Assembly (NCBI GenBank): GCA_015075175.1
Contig: JABTUV010000016.1
Location: 32,979-96,978, forward strand
From: a bacterium
Lineage (GTDB): Bacteria > Hinthialibacterota > Hinthialibacteria > H5-UNCL2
Direction of reading: 5' to 3'
Length of the DNA stretch: 64,000 nt
This document shows positions 47,484 through 56,746 of the stretch, in pieces. The notes under the pieces are model-generated. The model was not told the DNA's origin and did not search any database. It saw only the letters and a program-made list of their open reading frames with translations. The position numbers and the translations under genes are program-made. Within the stretch, counting starts at the first letter, position 1. The number at the start of each line of letters is the position of its first letter.

Positions 47484-48237
47484 TCCGGCGGCCCCTCAGG
47501 CAGGGTAAAGCCGTGCCGCCGGAAGGCGGTGATGCCCCACGGCGAATAAACGTAGCGCAGAAACTCCGCCGCCATGCGCGGACGCCGCGAGTCGGCCGGA
47601 ATCGCGCTGGCGTAGATGATCTTCGGCTGCTCGGCGTCGGGAATCGACAGCACGACTTGTACGTTCTCCGCCGTGCGCACCTCCGTCGTGTACACCAGTC
47701 CCACCTGCGCCTTCCCCGACGCGACGGCGCCGAGCACGGCCCGCGCGTCGGGCAACGTCGAGGCGCGGCTCCAGGGTGGAGAGAAGCCCGCGGGAGGACA
47801 GCCAGGCGCGCGCGGAGTCGCCCGCGGGCACGCCCGCCGCCGCTACCGCAATGCGCGCGATTTCAGCACCGGCCAGCTCCGAAGCTGCGGCGATGGGACT
47901 CCTCCTCCCTCGCGCCGACTACCGCCAGCCGGTTGCCGAAGATCGCGGCGGCTGTCGGGCAACAGCTTGCCCTCGAACGCCAGCCGCTCCAGGAGGCGCG
48001 GGTCGCCGCAGAACACAATGTCCGCCGACGTGGCCGCCAGGACCTGCCCCAGCGCCTCGCTGGAGGCGATGAACGCAGGCGACGCGCGCGCGGATGCGCC
48101 TTCGTGCCGCTCCGCCAGGCTCGGTGAACACGTCGGCCAGGCCGACATCCGCCAACGACGAGGCGGACCGTCTCGCGCGGCTCGCCGCAGCCGGCCATCA
48201 AAGCGAGTACGCACAAGGCAAGAGCCAGGCGATACAT
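47480..48237 (-). CDS. ModA-like substrate-binding lipoprotein, frameshifted
   Basis: ATG 48237 gives YRLALALCVLALMAGCGEPR: signal peptide with lipobox LMAGC. Then, across frames, RETVRLVVADVGLADVFTEP, ASSEALGQVLAATSADIVFC, GDPRLLERLAFEGKLLPDSR and, at the end, AVASGKAQVGLVYTTEV with KIIYASAIPADSRRPRMAAE. This order matches molybdate/tungstate-binding ModA proteins. No permease or ATPase gene is adjacent; the coupled partner is an oxidoreductase, which is unusual. At least three shifts between 48180 and 47760. Confidence 0.7.
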
Positions 48238-48344
48238 AGGCGAAAACTCCGGAAAAAGAATCGATTGCAAGTCGACGCCGGGATTGTGGCCCGAAACTCG
48301 GTTTTGCGCAAGGGATTGCTGGGCGCGCAGCCGTGGCGCCGGCG

Positions 48345-48466
48345 CCCCGCCAGCTTGCGTGTGGGCATCTTGCCCACACGCTTCGGAGTCACAAGCACGC
48401 CGGACGCGCGGCGAAGCGTGGGGGCGGGACGCCACCCACGCAAGCCGGCGGGACGCCGGCGTTACG
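48345..48466. repeat. Dispersed palindrome cluster, family E (GCGGGACGCC)
   Basis: Three consecutive hairpins: CGTGTGGGCA-TCT-TGCCCACACG (48358-48380), GTGGGGGCGGGACGCCACCCAC (about 48418-48439) and GCCGGCGGGACGCCGGC (48444-48460). The middle one recurs at 51027-51049. Confidence 0.75.
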
Positions 48467-48468
48467 GC

Positions 48469-50325
48469 CTAGTTCGTCCTGTGCCAGCTTTGGATGAAAA
48501 GCAGGAGGTCGCGCTGATCGACGATGCCGTTTCGGTCCAGGTCGGCAGGGAGGTAGCTGGGCGTGGTCGTGACGGTGGGAGTCGGGGTAGTAGTAGCGGT
48601 CGGCGTGGGTGTGAAGGTAGGCGACGTGGTTGCGGTCGGCGTGGGAGTCGGCGTCTGCGTGAGCGCACCGGCGCGACGAGCGATCTCGTAACCGGACAGC
48701 GCGTACACCTCGCCCGCGTCGTCGTTGAGCGGCGTCCCCGGTCGATCCCCGCGCATGGCGTTGATGAGCGGGTCGGGATAGCCGTCTCCGTCGAACTCCT
48801 CCCACCAGGCGGAATAGCACATGCCGTCGTCTTCGTCCGCGCCCCAGATTTCATAGCTGTGCGGCGTCGCCGGCTTGTTCGCCAATAGGATCACCGGCGG
48901 GAAGGGCTCCGGTTGGCCGAAAAAGACGTCCACGATGCCGCCGTCAATGCGCGAGCCTGCGGCCAGCCCGCAGGGACTGCCCAGGATGAAGTCGTCAAAA
49001 CCGTCGCGGTTCAGATCAAAGATGAGAAACGTGTCGCCGGTAATGTCGCCGGCCGCGCGCGCGTAGATGACGGTATGCGTCACGCCGGGGATGGGGGCGT
49101 TGGCGACGAACTCGACGCCGCGCGGGATCGGGCCGTAGAAGATGTGCGCTTCGCCCGCCAAGGGCGAGCTGTTGTCCGCGCCGCGCGAGCGCAATGAACC
49201 CATGGCGAAGTCGGGATGGCCGTCGCCGTTCAGGTCTCCGACCGAGGTCTCCTCGCCCAGATAATCGCCGGCATCGAAGCCGAAGATGCGCGTCACCGAG
49301 GCGGCGTGCGGCAGCTGCGACAGATGCAGTTCGGCGGGCAGCTCGGGCGACGAGAAAATGATGACGGCCTCGCCCGCCTCGGGGACGTCGTTATTCTGGC
49401 CGTCGCCGCCGCCCAGCGTCGAGGTGTCGGGCGGGATGGTGACGCTGAAGCGATAGCTGGCGGCGGAGATGATGAGGTCGTCGCGACCGTCGGCGTCCAC
49501 GTCGCCCAGGTACACCGTCCCGCCGAAGTGGTCGCCGGCGTCGTAGCCGGAGACATGCGTGATGCGCAATCCGTCGCGGCTGGCCAGGTCGATGCGGGCG
49601 GGCGCCGGGCTGGCGCCGTAGATGAGATAGGCCTCACCCACGTTAGGGCGGGCGTTGCCCGGGCCGTCGGCCTGGTCCGCGCCGATGAGAAGGTCGGCCC
49701 GTCCATCATCGTCCACGTGGCCCGCGCGCGCCCAGACTCCGAGCCGGTCGGTCGGCTCCTCGCCGTAAATCCAGATCACGCGCTCGTGGGTCGCCTCCGA
49801 GAGATCGATGCGCGCCGGCCACTGAGAGGCCCCCAGGATGAGCGCGACCGCCCCCGCCCGGAAGCGCGGCGCCTCCGGCGGTCCGCTGTGGTTCTGCGCG
49901 CACAACGCCAGATCGTCAATGCCGTCCCCGTTCCAGTCCAAAACCGTCAACTCGCAGCCCGTCAGGTCGCCGTTGGAGGCGCCGATGATCTCGACCACGC
50001 CGGCAAGCGGCAGCTGCGACAGCTCCAGCGTACCGGAGACCACCCCGTCGCCGAACACGATGTAGGTCTCACCTGACTCGGGCCGCAGCAGTTGATTGCC
50101 CGGTCCGCCGGTCGCGCGCATGGGGCACAGCACGACATCGCCGAAACCGTCGCCGTTAAGGTCCCCCGCGCCCACGGGCATCCCGTAAAAGCCCCCGCCG
50201 GCGATGGCCGCGTAAAGGGTCCTCTGGCCCGGCTGGGCCGTATCGCGCAGGTCCCAGACGTCGCCTCGACCAAGACAGGCAAGGCCAAGCAACGCGAGGA
50301 TGGAAAAAAGTCCCCGGTACAGCAT
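48469..50325 (-). CDS. Secreted FG-GAP (integrin-like propeller) protein with TP linker and dockerin-like end
   Basis: 618 residues, one frame. Signal peptide (1-21), then seven or so FG-GAP repeats, each with a Ca-binding DxNxDGxxD loop (GAGDLNGDGFGDVVL, DWNGDGIDDLALC, GHVDDDGRADLLIGA, GDVDADGRDDLIIS, GDLNGDGHPDFAM, DLNRDGFDDFILG, EFDGDGYPDPLI). A Thr/Pro linker (about residues 560-595) is followed by a single dockerin-like motif DLDRNGIVDQRDLLLFIQSW. The same end-signal logic as the giant protein suggests a shared surface-display or sorting route. Starts 7 bases after the response regulator stop. Confidence 0.85.
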   Translation of the reverse strand: MLYRGLFSILALLGLACLGRGDVWDLRDTAQPGQRTLYAAIAGGGFYGMPVGAGDLNGDGFGDVVLCPMRATGGPGNQLLRPESGETYIVFGDGVVSGTLELSQLPLAGVVEIIGASNGDLTGCELTVLDWNGDGIDDLALCAQNHSGPPEAPRFRAGAVALILGASQWPARIDLSEATHERVIWIYGEEPTDRLGVWARAGHVDDDGRADLLIGADQADGPGNARPNVGEAYLIYGASPAPARIDLASRDGLRITHVSGYDAGDHFGGTVYLGDVDADGRDDLIISAASYRFSVTIPPDTSTLGGGDGQNNDVPEAGEAVIIFSSPELPAELHLSQLPHAASVTRIFGFDAGDYLGEETSVGDLNGDGHPDFAMGSLRSRGADNSSPLAGEAHIFYGPIPRGVEFVANAPIPGVTHTVIYARAAGDITGDTFLIFDLNRDGFDDFILGSPCGLAAGSRIDGGIVDVFFGQPEPFPPVILLANKPATPHSYEIWGADEDDGMCYSAWWEEFDGDGYPDPLINAMRGDRPGTPLNDDAGEVYALSGYEIARRAGALTQTPTPTPTATTSPTFTPTPTATTTPTPTVTTTPSYLPADLDRNGIVDQRDLLLFIQSWHRTN

Positions 50326-50332
50326 CGCGGCC

Positions 50333-50725
50333 TCAGCGGGAGGGTGGCCGGGCGGCGGCGTTCTTCTGGATCAACCGTTCCACCGCCAGCATCAACTCGT
50401 CGATCATGAAGGGCTTGGCGAAGCAGCGGTCGCGGTTCTCTTCAGCGAACTTCTCGTAAGTGGGATAACTGGAGACGCAGGTGATAAACAGCGTGCGCCG
50501 CGCCTGCTCGGGCTTCTCCGCTTCCAGCCACTGGTAGATTTCCATGCCGGAGAGGTGGGGCAGGTGGATGTCCAGCACGATGGCGTCGTAGTCGTTGCGC
50601 GACAAGAGTTCCTGGGCCGCGCGGCCGTCCTCCGCGGTACTCACCTCGTAGCGGGAGCGCAGGCATTCCTTCAGGACCTGCCGGATACCCGACTCGTCGT
50701 CCACGACCAGGACTCTGGCGACCAT
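50333..50725 (-). CDS. Stand-alone CheY-like response regulator
   Basis: 130 residues, one receiver domain and no output domain. Acidic pair DDE at residues 9-11, phospho-acceptor in IVLDIHLPHLSG near 52, conserved Thr in LFITC and Lys in CFAKPF. AAAGGA precedes ATG 50725. Likely relays phosphate to a partner kinase; the cheA at 28.8 kb is a candidate but is distant. It is in one unit with the FG-GAP protein downstream. Confidence 0.9.
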   Translation of the reverse strand: MVARVLVVDDESGIRQVLKECLRSRYEVSTAEDGRAAQELLSRNDYDAIVLDIHLPHLSGMEIYQWLEAEKPEQARRTLFITCVSSYPTYEKFAEENRDRCFAKPFMIDELMLAVERLIQKNAAARPPSR

Positions 50726-50850
50726 GGCGCATCCTTTCACGCCGGAAGGGGCTTGGGCGTCTATAGCTATTCTAATGCATAACTCCACGATTTCAAGGGG
50801 GTTATTTGCGGGAATGCGTGGGCAGGCTGTCTTTTCGAGCTAACCCAAGC

Positions 50851-51053
50851 TGTCATTTCGACCGAGACCAAGCGTCATTTCGACCGAGACCAGCGTTCGA
50901 CGAGATCAGCGTCATTTCGACCAGAAGCAGGTTGTCATTTCGACCAGAAGGAAATCTTCTCCTGCGCGATGCTGCCGTTTGGCGGGAAGAAGATTTCTCC
51001 TTCGGTCGAAATGACAGTGGCGAAGCGTGGGGGCGGGACGCCCCCACGCAAAC
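50851..51053. repeat. Family A cluster plus family E palindrome
   Basis: Left half-units GTCATTTCGACC at 50852, 50874, 50911 and 50934, then a complete palindrome to 51016, then the family E hairpin GTGGGGGCGGGACGCCCCCAC at 51027-51047. The 377 bases between the response regulator and the next gene contain nothing else recognisable. Confidence 0.8.
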
Positions 51054-51091
51054 CAACTAGATGCCAGCGCTACGAAATCGAGATGCCGGCG

Positions 51092-52453
51092 CTACGGGCT
51101 GTAATAATTCCACGTCAGTTTGCTCTTGCGATAGTGCGCCTTCGCCCACGGGCTGGGCGCGTTTCCGCGCGCGAGGGACCTCGTTGTGATGGACGCGCAA
51201 CTGCCGGCCCGCAGTACAAGAATCTCTTCCCGCCCGTCGCCCGCGACGTCCGCCACGTACAGCCGGTCGGCCTGCTCGGGAAATCGCTTGATGAACTTCC
51301 CCGAAATGGGATCGAAGATGCACACGTCGCCCGACTCATGGCGCGCCTTGGCCGACGCCAAGCGCGTCCGCCGGCCCGTCCAGTCAATCGTATGGATGAC
51401 CTCGACCCCCTTGGCCGTCCAATCCTTGGGCGCCACGCGGTCCATTTCGTAATGCGAGATCACTTCACCCGTCGATGAGAAGACCCAGGGCTTCTGGTGC
51501 GTGTCGTAGCGGCTCCTGCACCAGATTTCCAGGCCGGGGCGCCCCGGATCGAATTCGCCCAGGGCGGCGTTCTGCGGCTCTTGATGGTTGTAGTGGCTCT
51601 CCCAGATGAGACCCTCTATCCCGTAGAGAAAGACGCGGTTGCCGCCGCCTTCCTCCAAGGCGACCACCTCCAGGCCGGGCAGGTCGGGACGCACGTCGTC
51701 CACGAAGATGGAATCGATGTGTCCGCGCAGGGGGATGCGAGTGATGATCCGACCGGTGCACGACAGGATGGTCCCGCCCAGAACTTCATCCCGGCCGTCG
51801 CCGTCCAGATCGGCGACGCGCGCGCCGTTGTGGGCGCAGGCGAGAAAATCGTCGCGCTGCCAGAGCGGCTTGACCCGCCCCCTGGCCAGCTCCTCCAGCG
51901 CAAAGGCGGCGACGAACCGCCCCATGCGATAGCCCTGCTTATTAGTCGCCTGCAAGAGCAGATCTCGGTCGCCCATGCCTCGGAAGTCCGCCAGCACGAG
52001 ATGCTCCCAGCGTTCCGTGCCCTCGGGAGAAGGGATGCGCGCCTGCCACTTGTCCTTACCGGTCCTGCCAGTCAGCACCCGAAGGAATCCGTCGCGCGTG
52101 AGAAAAAGGACTTCCGTCGTCCCGTCGCCGTCGATGTCGCCGGCGGTTACACCCGGACCATGATGGCCGGGCAGGCCGTGACTCTCCGACGATCCCCCGA
52201 CCTGAACGGGGACCTGTCGCACCCACAAACGTTGTCCGTCGTGCCCGTAGGCCGCAACGTGGCCGGGGACCGTGATAAGATAATCGCGCCGCCCGTCGCC
52301 ATCCAAGTCCGCCGCGATAAGTCCGCCCGCGCTGTCGGTGGGCGCGGGAATATCCAGTGCGATCACGAAGGGGTTCTCGACATACTGTCGAACGTCCTCT
52401 GCCGCCGCCGCGGCGCCAAGCACCATCAAGCCGAGTGTGCGAAGTATCCTCAT
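51092..52453 (-). CDS. Secreted FG-GAP/VCBS-like propeller protein
   Basis: About 453 residues from ATG 52453 (GGAGG six bases upstream). Signal peptide, then repeats AADLDGDGRRDYLI, AGDIDGDGTTEVLFL, ADFRGMGDRDLLL, ADLDGDGRDEVLGG and ADVAGDGREEILVL. The propeller resembles secreted polysaccharide lyase-associated proteins (PL11-like layout), but no catalytic residues are recognised. Near 51190 the expected QLRVHHNEVPRARKRAQP lies in another frame, between EILVL and AKAHYRKSKLTWNYYSP, so two compensating indels are likely. Confidence 0.7.
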   Translation of the reverse strand: MRILRTLGLMVLGAAAAAEDVRQYVENPFVIALDIPAPTDSAGGLIAADLDGDGRRDYLITVPGHVAAYGHDGQRLWVRQVPVQVGGSSESHGLPGHHGPGVTAGDIDGDGTTEVLFLTRDGFLRVLTGRTGKDKWQARIPSPEGTERWEHLVLADFRGMGDRDLLLQATNKQGYRMGRFVAAFALEELARGRVKPLWQRDDFLACAHNGARVADLDGDGRDEVLGGTILSCTGRIITRIPLRGHIDSIFVDDVRPDLPGLEVVALEEGGGNRVFLYGIEGLIWESHYNHQEPQNAALGEFDPGRPGLEIWCRSRYDTHQKPWVFSSTGEVISHYEMDRVAPKDWTAKGVEVIHTIDWTGRRTRLASAKARHESGDVCIFDPISGKFIKRFPEQADRLYVADVAGDGREEILVLRAGSCASITTRSLARGNAPSPWAKAHYRKSKLTWNYYSP

Positions 52454-52586
52454 GGTCGCCTCCGATGGTTCATGTGGATGGAGCAATCCGCTTGCGATCC
52501 CTCATATCATACACGAACCGCCTCTCGCGACATATCGGCGTTTGCGCCCTCACAATTCATGCTAAGAGATGGCGCGGATTGGCGAC

Positions 52587-52615
52587 TTGACTTCTCATCG
52601 AACGCGCTATATGAT
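52587..52615 (+). promoter_or_regulatory. Sigma-70 promoter for the HDOD gene
   Basis: TTGACT (52587-52592), 17-base spacer, TATGAT (52610-52615) in an AT-rich patch, predicted start near 52622, 30 bases before the ATG. The best promoter match in the window. Confidence 0.7.
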
Positions 52616-52651
52616 AATAATGTAACTGCAACTACATGTATTGAGGCGACG

Positions 52652-53755
52652 ATGGGCGGCAATCCGGAATCCCGCGAGGATTCCTCACAGCCCGGCGCCG
52701 TGGGTGGACGGATCGTCCCGCTCGACGGGACCTCCGCCGAGCACCTGGAACGGATGATCCGGGACATGGCCGACGTGCCGGTGTTTCCCGCCGCGGGACT
52801 CAAACTGCTGGCCGCCTTCCGCAATCCCTACTACAACGCCCGTCAACTGGGCGAGATCATTTCCGGCGACGTGGGCATGTCGGCGCGGGTACTGCGCATG
52901 GCCAACTCCGCCTACTACAGCATCAAAAACAAAGTCACGACCGTCAACCACGCCGTGACGCTTCTGGGCGTGCGGGAAATGGAGCAGATGGCGATGAACC
53001 TCTGTTTCATGTCGGTGTCGCCCCAGGAGTCGGGCGGCGGCGACCGGTTTGATCCGCTCGGCTACACGCGCCACTCCATGATGGTGGGCAAGGTGGCGGA
53101 ATACCTGTCGGGCGTGATCGTGTTCCAGATGTTGGGGCGGGGCGAGGCGTACGCGGCCGGGCTTCTGCACGACGTGGGGATGATTCTTCTGTATCGCAAC
53201 CGCCGCGCCGCCCTCTCCGAGGCGCTGACGGTCGCCCGCGAGAAGGGACTGGGATACGCCCAGGCGGAGCTGGCGGTCTTGCAGGTGAGCCACGCGGCGC
53301 TGGGGGCCTGGCTGGCGCAGATGTGGAACCTGCCGCGCAACCTGTGCGAGGCGATCGCCTATCATCACTCCATGCCGCCGGAGACGGCCATTCAACCCGA
53401 GCTGGTGGCCTTGCTGAAGTTGTCGGAGGCGCTCGCGCAGCGACTGGAGGCGGCGACGCTGGCGGAGATTCTGGACGATGAGCCGCTGGACGCACCGACC
53501 TTGCGCATCCTGGGTGCACGCGGCCTGCCCGCGGACCCACGCGAACTGGTGGATGTCGTCTACAGCCGCCATGAGGAGGATTTTGCGCGCCTCGGTCGGG
53601 AAGTCGAAGGGATGCTGTCGGCAGCTTCGGACACGGCGCCGCGCCGCACCGTCGGCGACCTGCAAGGACGCATCGAACCGGAGCGCCCGCCGCCCACGCC
53701 CGACAAGGACGGCGGAGGCCTGTCGCGGCTGAAGCGCTGGTTCGGCCGCCAGTGA
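52652..53755 (+). CDS. HDOD-domain signalling protein
   Basis: 367 residues, one frame, TTGAGG before ATG. HDOD domain (about 35-235): LPVFPAAGLKLLAAF-like start, SGDVGMSARVLRMANSAYYS, VNHAVTLLGVREMEQMAM, and YAAGLLHDVGMILLYRN with an HD pair. The C-terminal tail is Arg/Pro-rich. HDOD proteins are HD-like domains that usually lack phosphodiesterase activity and connect c-di-GMP or two-component signals to surface motility; here LHDVGM keeps HD. Own promoter, no operon partner. Confidence 0.88.
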   Translation: MGGNPESREDSSQPGAVGGRIVPLDGTSAEHLERMIRDMADVPVFPAAGLKLLAAFRNPYYNARQLGEIISGDVGMSARVLRMANSAYYSIKNKVTTVNHAVTLLGVREMEQMAMNLCFMSVSPQESGGGDRFDPLGYTRHSMMVGKVAEYLSGVIVFQMLGRGEAYAAGLLHDVGMILLYRNRRAALSEALTVAREKGLGYAQAELAVLQVSHAALGAWLAQMWNLPRNLCEAIAYHHSMPPETAIQPELVALLKLSEALAQRLEAATLAEILDDEPLDAPTLRILGARGLPADPRELVDVVYSRHEEDFARLGREVEGMLSAASDTAPRRTVGDLQGRIEPERPPPTPDKDGGGLSRLKRWFGRQ

Positions 53756-53767
53756 GGGACCGCCTGG

Positions 53768-53845
53768 GGGACAGTGACCAATTCCTGCCGGCAAGTCTCG
53801 CACAGTGCGCAGGAGTGACTGCGGGAATTGGTGCGTGTTCCTGTC
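53768..53845. repeat. Palindrome GGGACAGTGACCAATTCC...GGAATTGGT
   Basis: 78 bp with arms GGGACAGTGACCAATTCCTG and its inverted, less exact mate; related in plan to family C. Confidence 0.6.
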
Positions 53846-53856
53846 TGCGGGGCGCA

Positions 53857-53932
53857 GGGACAAACGCCCATTTCCGAAGATACGTTCATCCCTCTCATGC
53901 GGCGTCTTCCGCCGGAAACGGGTGACTCTCCC
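53857..53932. repeat. Family C palindrome
   Basis: GGGACAAACGCCCATTTCCG then GCGGCGTCTTCCGCCGG and GGGTGACT; nearly the same as 35046-35121. Confidence 0.8.
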
Positions 53933-54033
53933 CGGAGTTACCGTCCTTCTCCCTCTCCGGTTGACGTTGACACCGCCGCCCCCCCCCGATAGGCTCTTAT
54001 CCAAGGTTTTCGCGGGGAAGAGAGACGACCCTC

Positions 54034-54969
54034 ATGCGCGTACTTGTGACCGGCGGCGCGGGATTCCTGGGTTCCCATCTGTGCGATGCCCTCATCGGCG
54101 ACGGCCACGAGGTCATCTGCATGGACAATCTCGTTACCGGTAGCATGGACAACATCGCCCATCTCCTGGGCGAGCGCCGCTTTCTTTTCATTCATCACGA
54201 CGTGACCAATTACATCTACGTCGAGGGAGCGCTGGACGCGGTGCTGCACTTCGCCTCGCCCGCCAGCCCGGTGGACTATCTGAAGCTTCCCATCCAGACG
54301 CTGAAGGTGGGTTCGCTGGGCACGCACAAGGCGCTGGGCCTGGCCAAGGCCAAGGGTGCGCGCTTTCTCCTGGCTTCGACCTCGGAATGCTACGGCGATC
54401 CCCTGGTCCATCCGCAGCCGGAGACGTACTGGGGCAACGTCAATCCCATCGGCGTGCGGGGAGTCTATGACGAGGCCAAGCGGTTCGCGGAGGCCATGAC
54501 CATGGCGTACCATCGCGCGCACGGAGTAGCCACGCGCATCGTGCGCATCTTTAACACCTATGGCCCGCGCATGAGGCTGTGCGACGGGCGCGTGGTCCCC
54601 ACCTTCATCGCCCAGGCGCTGCGCGGCGAAGACCTCACCGTCTTCGGCGACGGCAGCCAGACGCGCTCCTTCTGCTACGTCTCCGACCTGGTGCGCGGCA
54701 TACTGCTCCTGCTTGCCAGCGACGAAGTGGAACCGGTCAACATCGGCAATCCGGATGAAATGACCATCAAGCAGTTCGCCGAAGCGATCATCGCCGCGAC
54801 GGGCGCCTGCAGCCGCATCGTCTATCGCGACCTGCCCAGCGACGATCCCAAGGTGCGGCGGCCCGATATAAGTAAGGCGCGGCGGCTTCTGGGCTGGGAG
54901 CCGAAAGTCCCCCTGGCCGAAGGGCTGGCTCGCACCATCGAGTACTTCCGGGGGAAAGTCGCCGCCTGA
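54034..54969 (+). CDS. UDP-glucuronate decarboxylase-like epimerase
   Basis: 311 residues, one frame, with GGGGAAGAGAG before ATG. Extended short-chain dehydrogenase: [20 protein letters not shown] at residues 5-24, [35 protein letters not shown] (the usual V of SEVYGDP is Cys), catalytic [11 protein letters not shown] near 149 and [20 protein letters not shown]. This closely follows UDP-xylose synthases, which convert UDP-glucuronate to UDP-xylose for surface glycans. The following secreted protein starts within its stop codon (TGATG). Confidence 0.9.
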   Translation: MRVLVTGGAGFLGSHLCDALIGDGHEVICMDNLVTGSMDNIAHLLGERRFLFIHHDVTNYIYVEGALDAVLHFASPASPVDYLKLPIQTLKVGSLGTHKALGLAKAKGARFLLASTSECYGDPLVHPQPETYWGNVNPIGVRGVYDEAKRFAEAMTMAYHRAHGVATRIVRIFNTYGPRMRLCDGRVVPTFIAQALRGEDLTVFGDGSQTRSFCYVSDLVRGILLLLASDEVEPVNIGNPDEMTIKQFAEAIIAATGACSRIVYRDLPSDDPKVRRPDISKARRLLGWEPKVPLAEGLARTIEYFRGKVAA

Positions 54970-55709
54970 TGCTTTCTCGCGCCGTCCTCCCTGCCCTCAT
55001 CCTCTTGTCTCTTTCGGCGCCGGCGAAATCGCAAACCGAAGACTTGCCCTCCGATCCCTACGCCCACACACGGCGTCTCAACCTGCTCTCGGCGGCCCTG
55101 GAAAGCGGCTATTTCTCCAACAGCTTCGCCGAGGACCGGGGACAGAAGCCGCCGGCGGACTTTACCACGATCACCGGCCGCTGGATCGTGGGCACGGGCG
55201 GCGAACACAGCCGTCACGGCGACCACCACGTGGCCCAGACGACTTCCGCCGCCACCTTCTGCCTCCTGGAACGCAGCCTTCTGGTCGTCCAGAATTTCCG
55301 CGCCGAGGTCAGCATCGCCGGCGACGGGGGCAACCTGGCCAAGGCCGCCGGTCTCTACTTCCATCGCCCCGACGGGCTGCAATTCACCTTTGTCGAGCTG
55401 GACTGGAAAACCAACCAGGTGGCGGCCTATTATTGGGACGGGGCCGGCGAGCGTCTCCTGGCCTCTGCGGCTTATCCCCTGTGGCGGCGCGGTTGGCATC
55501 GCCTGGGCGTCTCGGTCCAAGGCCCGCGACTCTCCGTCACGCTCAAGGGGCGGCTGGTCTTTTCCGCACAGTTGCCGTATGATGATGAGGCCGGCTTCAT
55601 GGGCTTCCTTACCCGCCAGGACAGCCGGGCGCGCTTCGACCAGTTGGTCATTCGCCCCGATCCATCCAATCGAACAAGGAGGCAGCGCCAGGCGACGACT
55701 GATCCCTGA
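54969..55709 (+). CDS. Secreted LamG/concanavalin-like protein
   Basis: 246 residues, one frame. Signal peptide of about 21 residues, then a beta-sandwich-like body: NFRAEVSIAGDGGNLAKAAG, LYFHRPDGLQFTFVELDWKT, WHRLGVSVQGPRLSVTLKGR, AGFMGFLTRQDSRARFDQLV. This pattern is shared by LamG, DUF1080 and related carbohydrate-binding folds. ATG overlaps the UXS-like stop by one base. Periplasmic or surface-located; ligand unknown. Confidence 0.7.
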   Translation: MLSRAVLPALILLSLSAPAKSQTEDLPSDPYAHTRRLNLLSAALESGYFSNSFAEDRGQKPPADFTTITGRWIVGTGGEHSRHGDHHVAQTTSAATFCLLERSLLVVQNFRAEVSIAGDGGNLAKAAGLYFHRPDGLQFTFVELDWKTNQVAAYYWDGAGERLLASAAYPLWRRGWHRLGVSVQGPRLSVTLKGRLVFSAQLPYDDEAGFMGFLTRQDSRARFDQLVIRPDPSNRTRRQRQATTDP

Positions 55710-55710
55710 A

Positions 55711-55809
55711 ATGGCGGCCGGCTATCGATTCCTCTACTACTCGTTCGCCGCGATTTTCACCTTCAACTCCTTCGTGTTGATCGAGCTCTTGAAGTGGAGG
55801 CACCGGTAG
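55711..55809 (+). CDS. 32-residue single-pass membrane peptide
   Basis: Frame AGYRFLYYSFAAIFTFNSFV then LIELLKWRHR. It has one strongly hydrophobic aromatic helix with a basic C-terminus, a plausible small membrane protein. It starts 2 bases after the LamG-like stop. No clear ribosome-binding site, so translation would depend on coupling. Confidence 0.35.
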   Translation: MAAGYRFLYYSFAAIFTFNSFVLIELLKWRHR

Positions 55810-56153
55810 GGGCCAGAGGATGGGGACTGGACGATGCTGGCGGTGCTGGCGCTGAACGCTGATGATGTTGGTGTTGTCGATCCTGTCGCTCTTGGCCTTT
55901 GACCCGCGCGCGCGCGGTTGGCGACCGATCGCCGCTGAGCGGATGCTCGCTGCGGATTGTCACGGACGAGGTCTCGCCTCACCCGCGGAGGGAAGAAACC
56001 GGGGCCGCTCCGGTAATCGTCCCCGTCGATATTCAGACGCACTAGTGCCGTTTCTCAAAAGTATTTGCAGGAAAAGCGAGACGAGTCCGGCAGTAGCGGT
56101 ACTCCGCGTATCGAGAGGGCGACCGGGGCGCTACAACTTTTCTTCAAACGGCG
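55810..56153. other. Gene-poor stretch
   Basis: 344 bases between the membrane peptide and the convergent lipoprotein gene. Contains hydrophobic-looking short frames (LVLSILSLLAFDPRA at about 55865), which could be a degraded membrane gene, but nothing is supported. Confidence 0.4.
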
Positions 56154-56743
56154 CTAGGGCCTCTTGCGCACGCCGGCGGCCAGCGCGGAGAGTCGCGCTT
56201 CCTGCTCCGAGATGGTCGCCTGCGGCCCGGTCACCTTGACAATGCTTACGCTGGTCCACCCTCGACGATCAGGCCGAAGAGCCGCTGGTCGGGCCGCGGT
56301 TCGGACCGGGGCGCCATCGGCCCCATTGCGGTCGGAGTGTACGTCCCCGTCGCCTCGACGATGGTCACCGAAAGCCCGTCAGCCTCCATTTTGCGCGTGG
56401 CGTGCTCGGCGGCGCCGCCGCCGGGCGCCGTGAACTGGCCGATCCAGCGGTTCACGTTGGCGGCCGCGTCGCCGCCTTCCCCGCGTCCGAAGGAAAACAC
56501 CGTCAACTCCGCCTCACCGCCCGAACCCGGCAGGCCGTACTCCGCCAGGCGCATGGAACTGGACGGCGCGCGCTTCTGCCAACCTTCGGGTACGGTGAAC
56601 ACCAGCCCCGCCGCCAACGTTCCCACGCCCGTCGCCGGTTGCGCCGCCAGGTTGAGGCGGTGCAGGCTCAGGTGCTTGCCTCCGCACGCCCACAGGAACC
56701 CGAGGGCTGCCACTACAACGACCGCCATGCTGTTTCTGGTCAT
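56154..56743 (-). CDS. Putative lipoprotein, one frameshift
   Basis: About 196 residues. AAGGAG before ATG 56743; VVVVAALGFLWACGGKHLSL carries a lipobox (FLWAC), followed by a soluble domain: AAGLVFTVPEGWQKRAPSSS, ELTVFSFGRGEGGDAAANVN and RWIGQFTAPGG. A shift near 56250 (GLIVEGG to SIVKVTGPQATISEQEARLS) carries it to the TAG at 56154. The EGW and RWIGQF motifs are seen in small envelope lipoproteins of unknown role. Last gene of a purN-DUF456-lipoprotein series. Confidence 0.65.
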
Positions 56744-56746
56744 GGA

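Noticed and set aside
55862..56239. 125-codon frame after the small membrane peptide
   Set aside because: Hydrophobic for 15 residues, then Arg-rich text typical of GC-rich shadow frames; antisense overlap with the lipoprotein gene.
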